Positions 24,821-32,863 of a stretch of DNA of 64,000 nt are shown piece by piece; the stretch's first letter is position 1; every line of letters starts with the position of its first letter. The notes under the pieces are model-generated. The model saw nothing but the letters and a program-made list of their open reading frames with translations. It made no database searches and was not told the origin of the DNA. Both the position numbers and the translations under genes were made by a program. The DNA is from Acidobacteriota bacterium (lineage in GTDB: Bacteria > Acidobacteriota > Blastocatellia > Pyrinomonadales > Pyrinomonadaceae). The stretch is from contig JAIVJZ010000056.1 of the NCBI GenBank assembly GCA_020199775.1, positions 62,001-126,000 of the forward strand, given 5' to 3'.

Positions 24821-25726
24821 ATGACCAGAGACGACCGTCTTTACGCATTTATCGTCGCCCGCACCTCGCGCTCACGTTCCAAAATTCGCCGTATCAGCAT
24901 TCATAAACGCTGGCTCAAAGCCGCGACCGCGCTCCTCTGCTTCGTCCTGTGCGTCGCGCTCTACGGCCTCTACGGCATGTTCCGCGTCGCGCAGCACTTG
25001 AAGATCGAACAGGAGAACACGCGCCTGCGCGTGGAGAACGAAAAACAGCGGCGGCAACTCGAAAACCTGGAAAACCGCGTGGACGCCATCGAGGACACTT
25101 CGCGCCGCATCGCCGAGATTTCCGGCGCGCCCGTCGAGGATGAGGGCGCAGGCGAACAAGGCATGAGCGGGCGCGGCGCGGGCGGCCCGCTCGTCGAGAT
25201 GGACGCGGCGGCCATCGCCGAAATCGAGACGCGCGCCGCCGAACTCGAACAGGAATTGCGCGCCTACGAGTCGGCCTTGCGCGAACGCGCGCGCGTCCCT
25301 TCGATCTGGCCGGTCGCGGGTGGCGAGGCGACGGACAGTTTCGGCGGGCGACGCGATCCTTTCGGCGGCTCGTCGTCGGAGTTTCATTCCGGGCAGGACA
25401 TTTCCGCCGAGCGCGGTACGCCCGTCTACGCCGCCGGGATCGCCACGGTGAAATTCGCGGGCGCGCAGGGCGGCTACGGCCAGATCGTCATACTCGACCA
25501 CGGCGACGGAATCACGACGCGCTACGGCCATCTCTCGAAGATCGAAGTGGCCGCCGGGCAGCAACTCGCGCGCGGCGAAATGATCGGACGCGTCGGCTCG
25601 ACGGGACGCTCGACGGGGCCGCACCTGCACTACGAAGTGCGCATCAACGAAGAGCCTGTGAACCCGCGCGCCTACCTGCCCGCGACCGGGAAGACGCGCG
25701 ACCGGGTGACGTGCGCGCAGCCCTGA
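24821..25726 (+). CDS. M23 (LytM) family peptidase with coiled coil and membrane anchor
   Basis: 301 residues from the ATG at 24821 (AAAGGAG upstream). A membrane helix lies at about 31-52 (ATALLCFVLCVALYGLYGMF). It is followed by a coiled coil (about 55-100, EQENTRLRVENEKQRRQLEN) and a Gly-rich linker. The C-terminal M23 domain has FHSGQDISAERGTPVYAAG, where the first zinc ligand His lies in HSGQD, and the late RSTGPHLHYEVR motif (HxH). This is the arrangement of cell-wall endopeptidases or of EnvC/NlpD-type amidase activators. Both sets of zinc ligands are present, so it is likely active on peptide cross-links. Confidence 0.92.
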   Translation: MTRDDRLYAFIVARTSRSRSKIRRISIHKRWLKAATALLCFVLCVALYGLYGMFRVAQHLKIEQENTRLRVENEKQRRQLENLENRVDAIEDTSRRIAEISGAPVEDEGAGEQGMSGRGAGGPLVEMDAAAIAEIETRAAELEQELRAYESALRERARVPSIWPVAGGEATDSFGGRRDPFGGSSSEFHSGQDISAERGTPVYAAGIATVKFAGAQGGYGQIVILDHGDGITTRYGHLSKIEVAAGQQLARGEMIGRVGSTGRSTGPHLHYEVRINEEPVNPRAYLPATGKTRDRVTCAQP

Positions 25727-25753
25727 GACGCGTTTATTCGAAGTTTTTTATGC

Positions 25754-25782
25754 TTGACAGTTCTGGCGGGTTCGCTTAGTAT
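25754..25782 (+). promoter_or_regulatory. sigma-70-type promoter of the cold-shock leader
   Basis: TTGACA (25754-25759) and TAGTAT (25777-25782) are separated by 17 bp. Transcription would start near 25789, about 280 nt before the csp start codon. Confidence 0.65.
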
Positions 25783-25788
25783 GCGCCG

Positions 25789-25933
25789 TCGTTGTAAGCG
25801 GAACGGGTGAGTAAACTCGTTCATTCAGCTAGTGTTAGAAGTAATACAGAAATGAGTTTGTGTAGTCTCCCGCTTTGTCCGCATGTGGTGAAGAACGCGT
25901 TATCACGCTAGTTCGCCAAGTGCGGATTTTTTT
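25789..25933 (+). promoter_or_regulatory. structured csp leader with competing hairpins and intrinsic terminator
   Basis: The leader starts with a long irregular stem (GCGGA at 25798-25802 with TCCGC at 25878-25882; GGG/CCC; AAACTC/GAGTTT). The same TCCGCA at 25878-25883 can instead pair with TGCGGA at 25921-25926, which is followed directly by T7. The two pairings exclude each other, the layout of an attenuator. The RNA could alternatively be a free ~145-nt small RNA ending at the T7. Confidence 0.55.
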
Positions 25934-26068
25934 GTCTTCATGCAGTTCCGACGGGGGCGTCCGCTCAAACGCTTCCGGCTCATGAGAGTATCAACCCCAC
26001 CGGCACGAGAACAACAACCAATTTGTTTTTGTACCGTCAACCCGAATCGTTAGGAGGATTCGTTAGCT

Positions 26069-26275
26069 ATGCCTAGAATTACCGGTAAGGTCAAGTGGTT
26101 CAACAATGCGAAGGGCTACGGTTTCATCGAACAGCCCGGCTCGTCAGACATCTTCGTTCACTACAGTGCCATTCAGGGCGACGGCTTCAAGACACTCGAA
26201 GAAGGCCAAGAGGTCGAGTTCGAAGTGACGCAAGGCCCCAAAGGCCCGCAGGCTGAAAAAGTGACGAAGGCGTAA
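26069..26275 (+). CDS. cold-shock protein, CspA family
   Basis: 68 residues, the full length of a single cold-shock domain. RNP1-like KGYGFIEQPG and RNP2-like DIFVHYSAI are intact. It starts GKVKWFNNAKGYG as in most Csp proteins. It binds single-stranded RNA/DNA and melts RNA structure. The ribosome site AGGAGG lies 11 nt before the ATG at 26069. It is preceded by a leader of about 280 nt and followed by a strong bidirectional terminator, so it is monocistronic. Confidence 0.96.
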   Translation: MPRITGKVKWFNNAKGYGFIEQPGSSDIFVHYSAIQGDGFKTLEEGQEVEFEVTQGPKGPQAEKVTKA

Positions 26276-26383
26276 CTCCCCCTACGTAAGCTTCCGCTTA
26301 GGATAGCCACTGACCGCTTCCGGTCTCTCAGAGCCGGTAAGCGTTAGACAAGCCCGGAGGACTCGACAACAGTTCCGCCGGGC

Positions 26384-26439
26384 AAAAAAAATCGACGGCG
26401 CGCTCAGCGGATATTTCCCAGAGCGCGCCGTCGGTTTTT
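26384..26439. terminator. bidirectional rho-independent terminator
   Basis: A 12-bp stem (GACGGCGCGCTC with GAGCGCGCCGTC) is flanked by A8 on the left and T5 on the right, so it serves both the csp gene and the convergent minus-strand gene ending at 26474. Confidence 0.9.
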
Positions 26440-26473
26440 AGAGCAACTTGCCGTCGCCCGGCTGATTCCCCGT

Positions 26474-27136
26474 TTATTTGTCGGCCTTCGCTTTGAACTG
26501 CACGCGCCCGCCTTCCAACCCCACCGAGTAGCTCACGCGCTCGCAGCCCAGACGCTCCTTCAACGTCTCGGTCTTCTGCGCCAGCATGCGGTGAAACTGC
26601 GCGAACGAAAAATCATCCACGTTCTCGCCGCATTGTCGCTTCGCCTCGATGAGTTTGTCGTAGAGATTCTTCACCGTCGGCACGTCCGTGCGCGCGTCGG
26701 CGCAGACGAACGTGGTGCGCTCCGGGGCGGGCGCGGTTTCCTGTTCCTGCTTCGCCTTCGCGCGCTGCGCGTAAGCCCCGCGCCCTTCCTCTCGATCCTG
26801 AATCGTGCGTCGCCAGAGGTCGCGAAACGAGGTGTAGCGGGCGACGAGCGAGTTGTATTGATAGCGTTGGGCGTAAGTCAGTTGGCGTTCGTCGGCGAGT
26901 CGTTTGATGATCGTCTCCACGCGCCCCTTCGTGTCGTAGGGCGGGCGCTTCGACGAGCCGTTGAAGTAGATGTCGAACTCGACTTTCAACTTGCGCACGT
27001 CGTCTTCGAGCCTGACGAGTTGTTCGTCGATGGTCGGCTGCGCGTCGCGCTCGACGAGCATTTTTCTGACCCCGCTCGGCGCGGCCTGCTGCTTCTCGTT
27101 CATCCGGCGCGCGAAGCTGTTTTGACGAATCGGCAC
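26474..27136 (-). CDS. MXAN_5187 C-terminal domain-like protein
   Basis: 220 residues beginning at a GTG with GAGAGG about 9 nt upstream. The middle (about 33-115) is predicted helical and charged: TIDEQLVRLEDDVRKLKVEF, DIYFNGSSKRPPYDTKGRVE, LTYAQRYQYNSLVARYTSFR. I recognise this as the domain annotated after Myxococcus MXAN_5187 and common in Acidobacteriota. A short linker leads to a second part (TVKNLYDKLIEAKRQCGENV) of unknown fold. No enzyme motif is seen. It is convergent with csp and divergent from selA. Confidence 0.72.
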   Translation of the reverse strand: MPIRQNSFARRMNEKQQAAPSGVRKMLVERDAQPTIDEQLVRLEDDVRKLKVEFDIYFNGSSKRPPYDTKGRVETIIKRLADERQLTYAQRYQYNSLVARYTSFRDLWRRTIQDREEGRGAYAQRAKAKQEQETAPAPERTTFVCADARTDVPTVKNLYDKLIEAKRQCGENVDDFSFAQFHRMLAQKTETLKERLGCERVSYSVGLEGGRVQFKAKADK

Positions 27137-27228
27137 GACTGTTTACCTCTCCTCACCCGCGCCCTCACCGAAAGCGCGTCCATTTTGAACATAACGTTTG
27201 GCTCGCGGCGGTGTCAATGAAAATAGTC

Positions 27229-27361
27229 GCCCGCCGTTCGTGGCCGGTCGTCCGTCGTTCGCCGTCTATAAGTTTATTGCTATCATTCGTCGGTCGATAG
27301 CCTTAAAATGCTCAATCTCTGCTCGACATAACAGCGGATGACCGGCCACGAACAACGGACA
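27229..27361. repeat. inverted repeat N, degenerate heptamer hairpin with large loop
   Basis: A perfect 14-bp arm GTTCGTGGCCGGTC (27236-27249) pairs with 27340-27353 and extends imperfectly to about 25 bp. The arms show a 7-nt rhythm (CGTTCGT, CGTCCGT, CGTTCGC). The loop is about 90 nt and contains a smaller stem GCTATC/GATAGC. It lies between two divergent genes. Confidence 0.65.
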
Positions 27362-27368
27362 AATTTCT

Positions 27369-28802
27369 ATGCCCGCCACACAACTTCTCCGCGCCCTGCC
27401 TTCGATTGACGCGCTGCTACGCACACCGGAAGCGCGCGCTCTCGGCGAACGCACGGGTCTGCCGCGCCTGACCGCGCTTGCCAGAAGCATCACGGACGAA
27501 CTGCGCGAGGAGTTGCAACAGGCGCGCGCCGCGCCGGACGCGCCCGGTGCGAACGGGCGACACTCGCGCGAAGCTTTGTTGGCCGAGGCGGTCAGTCGTC
27601 TGGAACGCGCCGTCGCGCGTGTGGAGGCGAGCGGGCTGCGTCGCGTCGTCAATGCGACGGGCGTCATCCTGCACACGAATCTGGGGCGCGCGCCGCTCTC
27701 CGTGGCCGCGCGCCGCGCGGTGGCGGAAGAGGCGGCCGGGTATTGCACGCTCGAATACGATTTGGAGACGGGCGCGCGGGGCAGGCGCGGCGCGCGTGCG
27801 GAAGAACTGCTCGCGGAGTTGACCGGGGCGGAGGCCGCGCTCGTCGTCAACAACTGCGCCGCCGCCGCGCTGCTCGTCCTCTCGACGCTCGCGCGAGACG
27901 GCGAGACCGTCGTCTCGCGCGGCGAACTAGTAGAGATCGGCGGCGACTTTCGCGTGCCCGACGTGATGGCCGAGTCCGGCACGCGCATGGTCGAAGTGGG
28001 CACGACCAACCGCACGAAACTCGCCGATTACGAGCGCGCCATCACACCGGAGACGCGGCTCATCCTGCGCGTCCACCCGTCGAATTATCGCATCGTCGGG
28101 TTCACCTCCGCGCCCACCATTGCCGAACTCTGCGCGCTCGCGCGCGAACATGATCTGCCCGTCTATGAGGACGCCGGATCGGGCGCGCTTCTCGACCTCG
28201 CCGCGTATGGTCTCGGGGACGAACCCGTGATCCGCGAGTCCGTCCGGCAAGGCGCGGACGTGGTGACGTTCAGCGGCGACAAATTGCTCGGCGCGACGCA
28301 GGCCGGGCTCGTCGTCGGCCGCCGCGCGCTCGTCGAACGCTGCCGCCGCAACCCGCTCTACCGGGCGCTGCGCGCCGACAAACTCGCCCTCGCCGCGCTC
28401 GCCGCCACCCTCGACGCACACGCGCGCGGGGCGACTTTCGCCGAAGTGCCCGCCATGCGAATGCTCGCCGCCTCGCGCGACGACATCGAAAAACGCGCAC
28501 GCGCTTTCATCAGACGCGCGCGCACGCGCCTCAACGACGGCGGCGCGTTCAGTTTCGAGATCATCGCCGGGGAATCGGCCGTCGGCGGCGGCTCCGCGCC
28601 CACGACGCACACGCCGACCGCGCTCGTCGCCGTCACACACGCGCGCGCCTCCGCCGCGGCACTGGAAGCCGAACTGCGACGAGCGCGCACGCCCGTCATC
28701 GCACGCATCCTCGGCGAACGGGTCGTGCTCGACTTGCGCACGGTCGCCGTCGAAGAAGAGCCCGAATTGCTCGACGCGCTCGGCGCGCTCAAAGACGTTT
28801 GA
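27369..28802 (+). CDS. selA: L-seryl-tRNA(Sec) selenium transferase
   Basis: 477 residues, full length for SelA. The N-terminal helical domain (LRALPSIDALLRTPEARAL) is followed by the PLP-dependent fold. It contains RVVNATGVILHTNLGRAPLS, the ALVVNNCAAAALLVLSTLA segment, YEDAGSGALLDL and the PLP-lysine motif FSGDKLLGATQAG. It converts seryl-tRNA(Sec) to selenocysteyl-tRNA(Sec) with selenophosphate. Neither selB, selC nor selD is in the window, so whether the complete selenocysteine pathway exists cannot be judged here. The ribosome site is weak. The gene begins right after the degenerate palindrome N. Confidence 0.93.
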   Translation: MPATQLLRALPSIDALLRTPEARALGERTGLPRLTALARSITDELREELQQARAAPDAPGANGRHSREALLAEAVSRLERAVARVEASGLRRVVNATGVILHTNLGRAPLSVAARRAVAEEAAGYCTLEYDLETGARGRRGARAEELLAELTGAEAALVVNNCAAAALLVLSTLARDGETVVSRGELVEIGGDFRVPDVMAESGTRMVEVGTTNRTKLADYERAITPETRLILRVHPSNYRIVGFTSAPTIAELCALAREHDLPVYEDAGSGALLDLAAYGLGDEPVIRESVRQGADVVTFSGDKLLGATQAGLVVGRRALVERCRRNPLYRALRADKLALAALAATLDAHARGATFAEVPAMRMLAASRDDIEKRARAFIRRARTRLNDGGAFSFEIIAGESAVGGGSAPTTHTPTALVAVTHARASAAALEAELRRARTPVIARILGERVVLDLRTVAVEEEPELLDALGALKDV

Positions 28803-28877
28803 CGAAGAGTTTGCCCTCGTCAGGTAAAATCAGGTGAAAATTTACTTGCCTCAAACCGTCTCGACAAGTCATACTGA

Positions 28878-29474
28878 ATGCAGGCCGGGCGCGCTCCCGG
28901 CCTTAATTTTGCCGCCGTAATTCTGAACGCCCGCCTTCGAATCCCCGGAAATCAAATCTTGAAAATTTCCAGCACCTACCTACTCAAGCTGCTCTACGTC
29001 TTAGTCGCGCTGTTTCTGCTTGCCGCGTTAGTGCTGCAAACCCTGTCGAGCACGGGCAGGCTTCCCGCGACGCTCCCGCCGGGCGTGCCCATGATCGTCT
29101 CGGTCGCCGCGCTCGTGCTCGCCCTCGGCGTCCTGCTCCGTCGCCTCTGGCTCATCGACCGTCTGCTCACGCGCCAGCACCCGCAACGCGCGACGCAAAT
29201 CTTCCCCGATCACCCCGTGCGCGAAGTGCTGCAAATGCAGGTGGCCGAACAGGAGCGAAGCGACCGAATCTCGCGCATGTCGCACGAACTGCGCACGCCC
29301 ATCACGAGCATCAACGGTTTCGCTGAATTGTTGATGGGCGACGACAGCGTCTCCGGCGAGGCGCGCGAGTTCGCCGAAATCATCCACACCGAAGCCCAAC
29401 GCCTCTCCCAGATGATCAACACCGTCCTTACCGAAGTCCAACTCGCGCAGGATGCTATCAGCAGTAACAAGTGA
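28878..29474 (+). CDS. membrane protein with HisKA dimerisation domain but no ATPase domain
   Basis: Up to 198 residues; a TTG at 28959 is an alternative start that begins right before the first membrane helix. Two helices (LLKLLYVLVALFLLAALVLQ and VPMIVSVAALVLALGVLL) precede a histidine-kinase dimerisation/phosphoacceptor domain with H-box MSHELRTPITSINGFAEL and a second helix EAQRLSQMINTVLTEVQL. The protein stops immediately afterwards: the catalytic HATPase_c domain is absent, and a clean stop and palindrome E follow. It may act as a phosphotransfer partner or dimerise with another kinase, or be a truncated gene. Confidence 0.8.
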   Translation: MQAGRAPGLNFAAVILNARLRIPGNQILKISSTYLLKLLYVLVALFLLAALVLQTLSSTGRLPATLPPGVPMIVSVAALVLALGVLLRRLWLIDRLLTRQHPQRATQIFPDHPVREVLQMQVAEQERSDRISRMSHELRTPITSINGFAELLMGDDSVSGEAREFAEIIHTEAQRLSQMINTVLTEVQLAQDAISSNK

Positions 29475-29496
29475 GAAGGGACATACATCGCTCAAG

Positions 29497-29572
29497 AGCC
29501 GTCAATCGTCAATCGTGAACGGAAGAAAACAGTTCTTCTCTATTCACGATTGACGATTCACGATGTACGGCT
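29497..29572. repeat. heptamer-built inverted repeat E
   Basis: Arms of GTCAATC/GTGAATC-type 7-mers; the right arm has one more heptamer than the left. The loop GGAAGAAAACAGTTCTTCTC is nearly that of repeat C. It lies between convergent genes (the HisKA protein and the SET protein). Confidence 0.85.
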
Positions 29573-29573
29573 T

Positions 29574-29987
29574 TTACTGTTTGTTGATTGTGCCCCGGCA
29601 GTTGGGGGCTTTGCAGTGGCAACGCTTGTCGTTGGAATGGAGGGTGGAGACGTAGTCGAGCGTGATCTCTTCGCCGGGGCTGATGTCGCTGAGCGCCATG
29701 AAGAGGATGTGGCCGTGCGCGATGCGCATGTAGGAATTGGGCGCGCATGAGTGGTTGATGTAGTGCGTGCCGTTGCCGCCGCGGCTGCCGTCCAGACTCC
29801 AGTATGAATTGACGGCGCAGATGCGCAGCTTGCGTCGCCCGCGCGCGCGCCGCGCCACCTCGGCCCGCGAAATTCGCTCGCCCGCATACTCCGCGATCTT
29901 CCGGCCTTTGCGAAAGAAGATGGTCGCGAAGCAACCTCTGCCGTCAATCCGCGACGGCCGCACGTCGAGGCCGTGGGCAAGTTTCAT
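29574..29987 (-). CDS. SET domain protein-lysine methyltransferase-like protein
   Basis: 137 residues from the ATG at 29987. The compact SET fold is visible: GLDVRPSRIDGRGCFA at the start, YINHSCAPNSY (NHSC at 78-81, the knot and cofactor motif), SPGEEITLDYVS (107-114) and a post-SET Cys cluster CHCKAPNCRG (123-132). These enzymes transfer a methyl group from S-adenosylmethionine to lysine. Bacterial members are uncommon and their targets mostly unknown. It is on the minus strand with rph and murI further upstream. Palindromes E and F flank it on both sides. Confidence 0.9.
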   Translation of the reverse strand: MKLAHGLDVRPSRIDGRGCFATIFFRKGRKIAEYAGERISRAEVARRARGRRKLRICAVNSYWSLDGSRGGNGTHYINHSCAPNSYMRIAHGHILFMALSDISPGEEITLDYVSTLHSNDKRCHCKAPNCRGTINKQ

Positions 29988-29991
29988 AAGG

Positions 29992-30068
29992 GAGCCGTCA
30001 GCGATTAGCCGTCGGCCGTCAGCTTTCAGCAAGCGATTGCTTTGCTTGAAAGCTGGTGGCCGACCGCT
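29992..30068. repeat. heptamer-built inverted repeat F
   Basis: Arms of GCCGTCA, GCGATTA, GCCGTCG and GCTTTCA units; pairing of about 25 bp with a few mismatches (30007-30034 with 30043-30068). It spans from just upstream of the SET gene start to the stop codon of the next gene. Confidence 0.75.
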
Positions 30069-30588
30069 ATTTGAGTTGAAAACTGCGCGCAATGCCGTCG
30101 GTCTGGTTGCGCAGGAGCGTGAGGATGGAGCGCGCTCCGGTGAAGTGCAGGACGTAGATGGTGCGGTTGTCGGCTTGCAGGTAGTAGATGCGCCCGACCA
30201 ACGCCTTGCCGCCGCCCGTGTATTCGTAGGCGGAGGTCACGCCGTTCATGCGCCCGATAAACTTCTCCTCTTTGCCTTCGACGTAGCCGGGTTGGAAACG
30301 CAGTTTCAGATCGTGATCACGGCGGGCGAGGTCGGCGGCGGTCGTGCCGGCGTCGATCACTTCCTTGCGGACGCGCAGGAGCCCGTCGCTGCGGTCGCCG
30401 TAGATGAACTCCGTGTGATTGTGCACGCTGTCGGGTCGCGTCAGCGCGCGCCACTTCGCATTGGGCAGTTCGAGCGTGTATTCGAGCCGCTCGTTGGTGT
30501 ACTTCTGCGCCCCTTCCCCTACTTCTTGCGCCGACGCGGGGAGGACGAACATGAGCGCGCAGGTGATGAGAATGATCAAGCGTCGCAT
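30067..30588 (-). CDS. secreted protein of unknown function (PsbP/MogA-like fold possible)
   Basis: 173 residues from the ATG at 30588 (a GTG at 30603 is an alternative but its AGGA site is too close). A signal peptide (RLIILITCALMFVLPASAQ) is followed by a soluble domain: YTNERLEYTLELPNAKWRAL, VHNHTEFIYGDRSDGLLRVR and ALVGRIYYLQADNRTIYVLH. The pattern TLELP-x-W and a late hydrophobic strand resemble PsbP-like or DUF1795-type small lipid/ligand-binding proteins, but this is only a likeness. The stop codon lies in palindrome F. Confidence 0.72.
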   Translation of the reverse strand: MRRLIILITCALMFVLPASAQEVGEGAQKYTNERLEYTLELPNAKWRALTRPDSVHNHTEFIYGDRSDGLLRVRKEVIDAGTTAADLARRDHDLKLRFQPGYVEGKEEKFIGRMNGVTSAYEYTGGGKALVGRIYYLQADNRTIYVLHFTGARSILTLLRNQTDGIARSFQLK

Positions 30589-30723
30589 ATTTTTAAACTT
30601 CACTCCTGTCTATCGGGTCGCTAATGATTCGCGTGTGATGCGCTCTCGCGGGTGGTTGAAACGTTAGCCGGTGGTCAGATGCGGTTGGCCTCGCGCCGTG
30701 TTGCCCCGCGCCGCGGTCGCGCT

Positions 30724-31482
30724 TCAGGCGGCGGTGGCGGCCGCGATGGCGGTGCGCTGCGCGGCGAACAGTTCTTCCAGCCCGACGCTTGCCAGAGCCA
30801 GCAGTTCGTCCATTTCGGCGCGTGTGTAAGGCTCGCCTTCGGCCGTGCCCTGCACTTCGATGAAGCGATTGTCGCCCGTGCAGACGACGTTCATGTCAAC
30901 GGCGGCGCGCGAGTCTTCGTCGTATTTCAGATCGAGCAGCGGCGTCCCGTCAACGATCCCGACGCTCACGGCGGCCACCTCGCCCTTGAACGGCGCGCGC
31001 GCGATCTTGCCCGCGCGCTGCAACTTGTGACACGCCAGCGCGCACGCCACATACGCGCCCGTGATCGAGGCCGTGCGCGTGCCGCCATCGGCTTGCAGCA
31101 CGTCGCAGTCAACCATCAGGGTGCGTTCGCCGAGGCGCGAGAGATCGATGACGGCGCGCAGGGAACGCCCGATGAGTCTCTGAATTTCGTGCGTGCGACC
31201 GGAAGGGCCGCCGCGTCCCGACTCGCGCTGCGTGCGCTGGTTCGTGGCGCGCGGCAGCATCGCGTATTCCGCCGTCAACCATCCCTGCCCGCTGTTGCGC
31301 CGGAAACGCGGCACGCTCTCTTCGAGCGTCGCGGTGCAGATGACGCGCGTCGCGCCCATCTCGATGAGCGCGGAGCCTTCGGCGTAGGGCATGAAGTGCG
31401 GCGTGATGAGAAGTTGGCGCAACTCGGCCGCCGCGCGCCCGTCGGTGCGCGTGTACGTAGTTTTAAGCGGGGTGAAGCTCAT
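30724..31482 (-). CDS. rph: ribonuclease PH
   Basis: 252 residues, typical length. RNase PH signatures are present: GSALIEMGATRVICTATLEE, the RGGPSGRTHEIQRLIGRSLR stretch with arginines for substrate binding, and TLMVDCDVLQADGGTRTASI. It trims the 3' ends of tRNA precursors by phosphorolysis. The start overlaps the 3' end of murI by 20 bp, so the two are translationally linked; this murI-rph pairing is seen in many bacteria. Confidence 0.96.
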   Translation of the reverse strand: MSFTPLKTTYTRTDGRAAAELRQLLITPHFMPYAEGSALIEMGATRVICTATLEESVPRFRRNSGQGWLTAEYAMLPRATNQRTQRESGRGGPSGRTHEIQRLIGRSLRAVIDLSRLGERTLMVDCDVLQADGGTRTASITGAYVACALACHKLQRAGKIARAPFKGEVAAVSVGIVDGTPLLDLKYDEDSRAAVDMNVVCTGDNRFIEVQGTAEGEPYTRAEMDELLALASVGLEELFAAQRTAIAAATAA

Positions 31483-32353
31483 CGTGTCCCCAAACCTCCA
31501 CGGCCTCCAGCCGTGTCGGCGCGCTGCCCAAAAACCGCTCGGCGACGCGCGCGAAACGCTCCTCCGCGTCCGTCACATAAAAGTGGTCGAGATCATCGCA
31601 CAAACGACGTTGGCGCGCACGCTCTTTGAGCAAACGCCCCGTCGCCGTGTCGAACCGGCGACGCCGCAGCCCCCCTTGTTCGAGCGCGGCCTCGATGCTT
31701 CCGGCCGTCGCCACGCCGGAGTCGATGAGCCGCACGTCCGCGCCCACCGTCTCCTGAATCACGCGCCGCAAAATCGGGTAGTGCGTGCAACCTAAGACGA
31801 GCGCGTCCACGCGCCCGCCGCCCAAGTCGCTCAAATATTCCGCGGCCACCTTGCGCGCCACGTCCGTCTCAGCCCAGCCCTCTTCGGCCAGCGAGACGAA
31901 GAGCGGGCAGGCGCGCTCGGTTACTGCGGCCTCCGGCGCGAGTTCCCTGATGGCGCGCGCGTATGCGCCGCTGCGCACCGTCGCCTCCGTCGCGATGACG
32001 CCGATCCGTCCGCCCGCCGACGCCTCCACGGCCGCCAGCGCGCCCGGCTCGATCACGCCGACGACGGGAACGCGCACGCTCGCGCGAATCACCGGCAACG
32101 CCAGAGCCGATGCCGTGTTGCACGCCACCACCAGCAACTTCACGCCATGCGCTTCGAGAAAACGCGCGTTCTCGACCGCGTAACGCTCGACGGTCGCCAG
32201 CGACTTCGTGCCGTAAGGCACGCGCGCCGTGTCGCCGAGGTAAACGAAGCGTTCCTGCGGCAACTGTTCATGCAGCGCGCGGTAAACCGTCAGCCCGCCC
32301 ACGCCGCTATCAAATATTCCGATTGGCAGATCAGGATTCAACTCGATTAACAC
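31463..32353 (-). CDS. murI: glutamate racemase
   Basis: 296 residues. Both catalytic Cys regions are present: VVACNTASALALP (first Cys) and VLGCTHYPILRR (second Cys), together with PIGIFDSGVGGLTVYRAL at the N terminus and FVYLGDTARVPYG. It interconverts L- and D-glutamate for peptidoglycan. It overlaps rph, and lies 63 nt downstream of a DoxX gene on the same strand. Confidence 0.96.
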   Translation of the reverse strand: MLIELNPDLPIGIFDSGVGGLTVYRALHEQLPQERFVYLGDTARVPYGTKSLATVERYAVENARFLEAHGVKLLVVACNTASALALPVIRASVRVPVVGVIEPGALAAVEASAGGRIGVIATEATVRSGAYARAIRELAPEAAVTERACPLFVSLAEEGWAETDVARKVAAEYLSDLGGGRVDALVLGCTHYPILRRVIQETVGADVRLIDSGVATAGSIEAALEQGGLRRRRFDTATGRLLKERARQRRLCDDLDHFYVTDAEERFARVAERFLGSAPTRLEAVEVWGHDELHPA

Positions 32354-32416
32354 CAGACACGGGCGCGGCGCATGTTAGCACAAACGACGTGCCCGCTCGC
32401 CCGACTTTGAAGTGTC

Positions 32417-32863
32417 TCACGCGCGCTCGCCGGTGCCGTTCAAGGGCGTGCGCGAACCGCGCCGCAGCAGCCTGTCCAGACTCCACTCGCCGCCGCCCGC
32501 GACGGCGAGGAAGAGGAACAGGAAGCAGTAGAGCACGGCCAGTTCGCCGCGGTTCTGGAGCGGCCAGAACCCCGCCGGCGCGTGCATCTGGAAGTAGGCC
32601 ACCGCCATCATTCCCGACAGGATGAACGCCACGGGGCGCGTGAACAGACCGAGCACCAAGAGGAGTCCGCCGAAGAATTCGAGCACGCCGCCGATCCCCA
32701 TCTGCGACATCAGCGGGGGCGAGGGCGCGCCCGGCGGGGCGAGGAAGCCGAAAAGTTTCTGCGCGCCGTGTGCCATGAAGAGGAAGCCCGCGACGATCCT
32801 GAGAAGGCTCAAGAGGCGCGGCGTCCAGTTGACGAAAAACGAATCTGTGTTGGTCGTAGTCAT
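32417..32863 (-). CDS. DoxX family membrane protein
   Basis: 148 residues from the ATG at 32863 (AAAGGAG upstream). Four hydrophobic helices carry the family pattern LLRIVAGFLFMAHGAQKLFG, GVLEFFGGLLLVLGLFTRPV, AFILSGMMAVAYFQMHAP and LAVLYCFLFLFLAVAG. DoxX proteins are membrane components linked to quinone/thiosulfate or oxidative-stress functions; in this context the substrate is not known. It is located between an extradiol dioxygenase-like gene and murI. Confidence 0.9.
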   Translation of the reverse strand: MTTTNTDSFFVNWTPRLLSLLRIVAGFLFMAHGAQKLFGFLAPPGAPSPPLMSQMGIGGVLEFFGGLLLVLGLFTRPVAFILSGMMAVAYFQMHAPAGFWPLQNRGELAVLYCFLFLFLAVAGGGEWSLDRLLRRGSRTPLNGTGERA

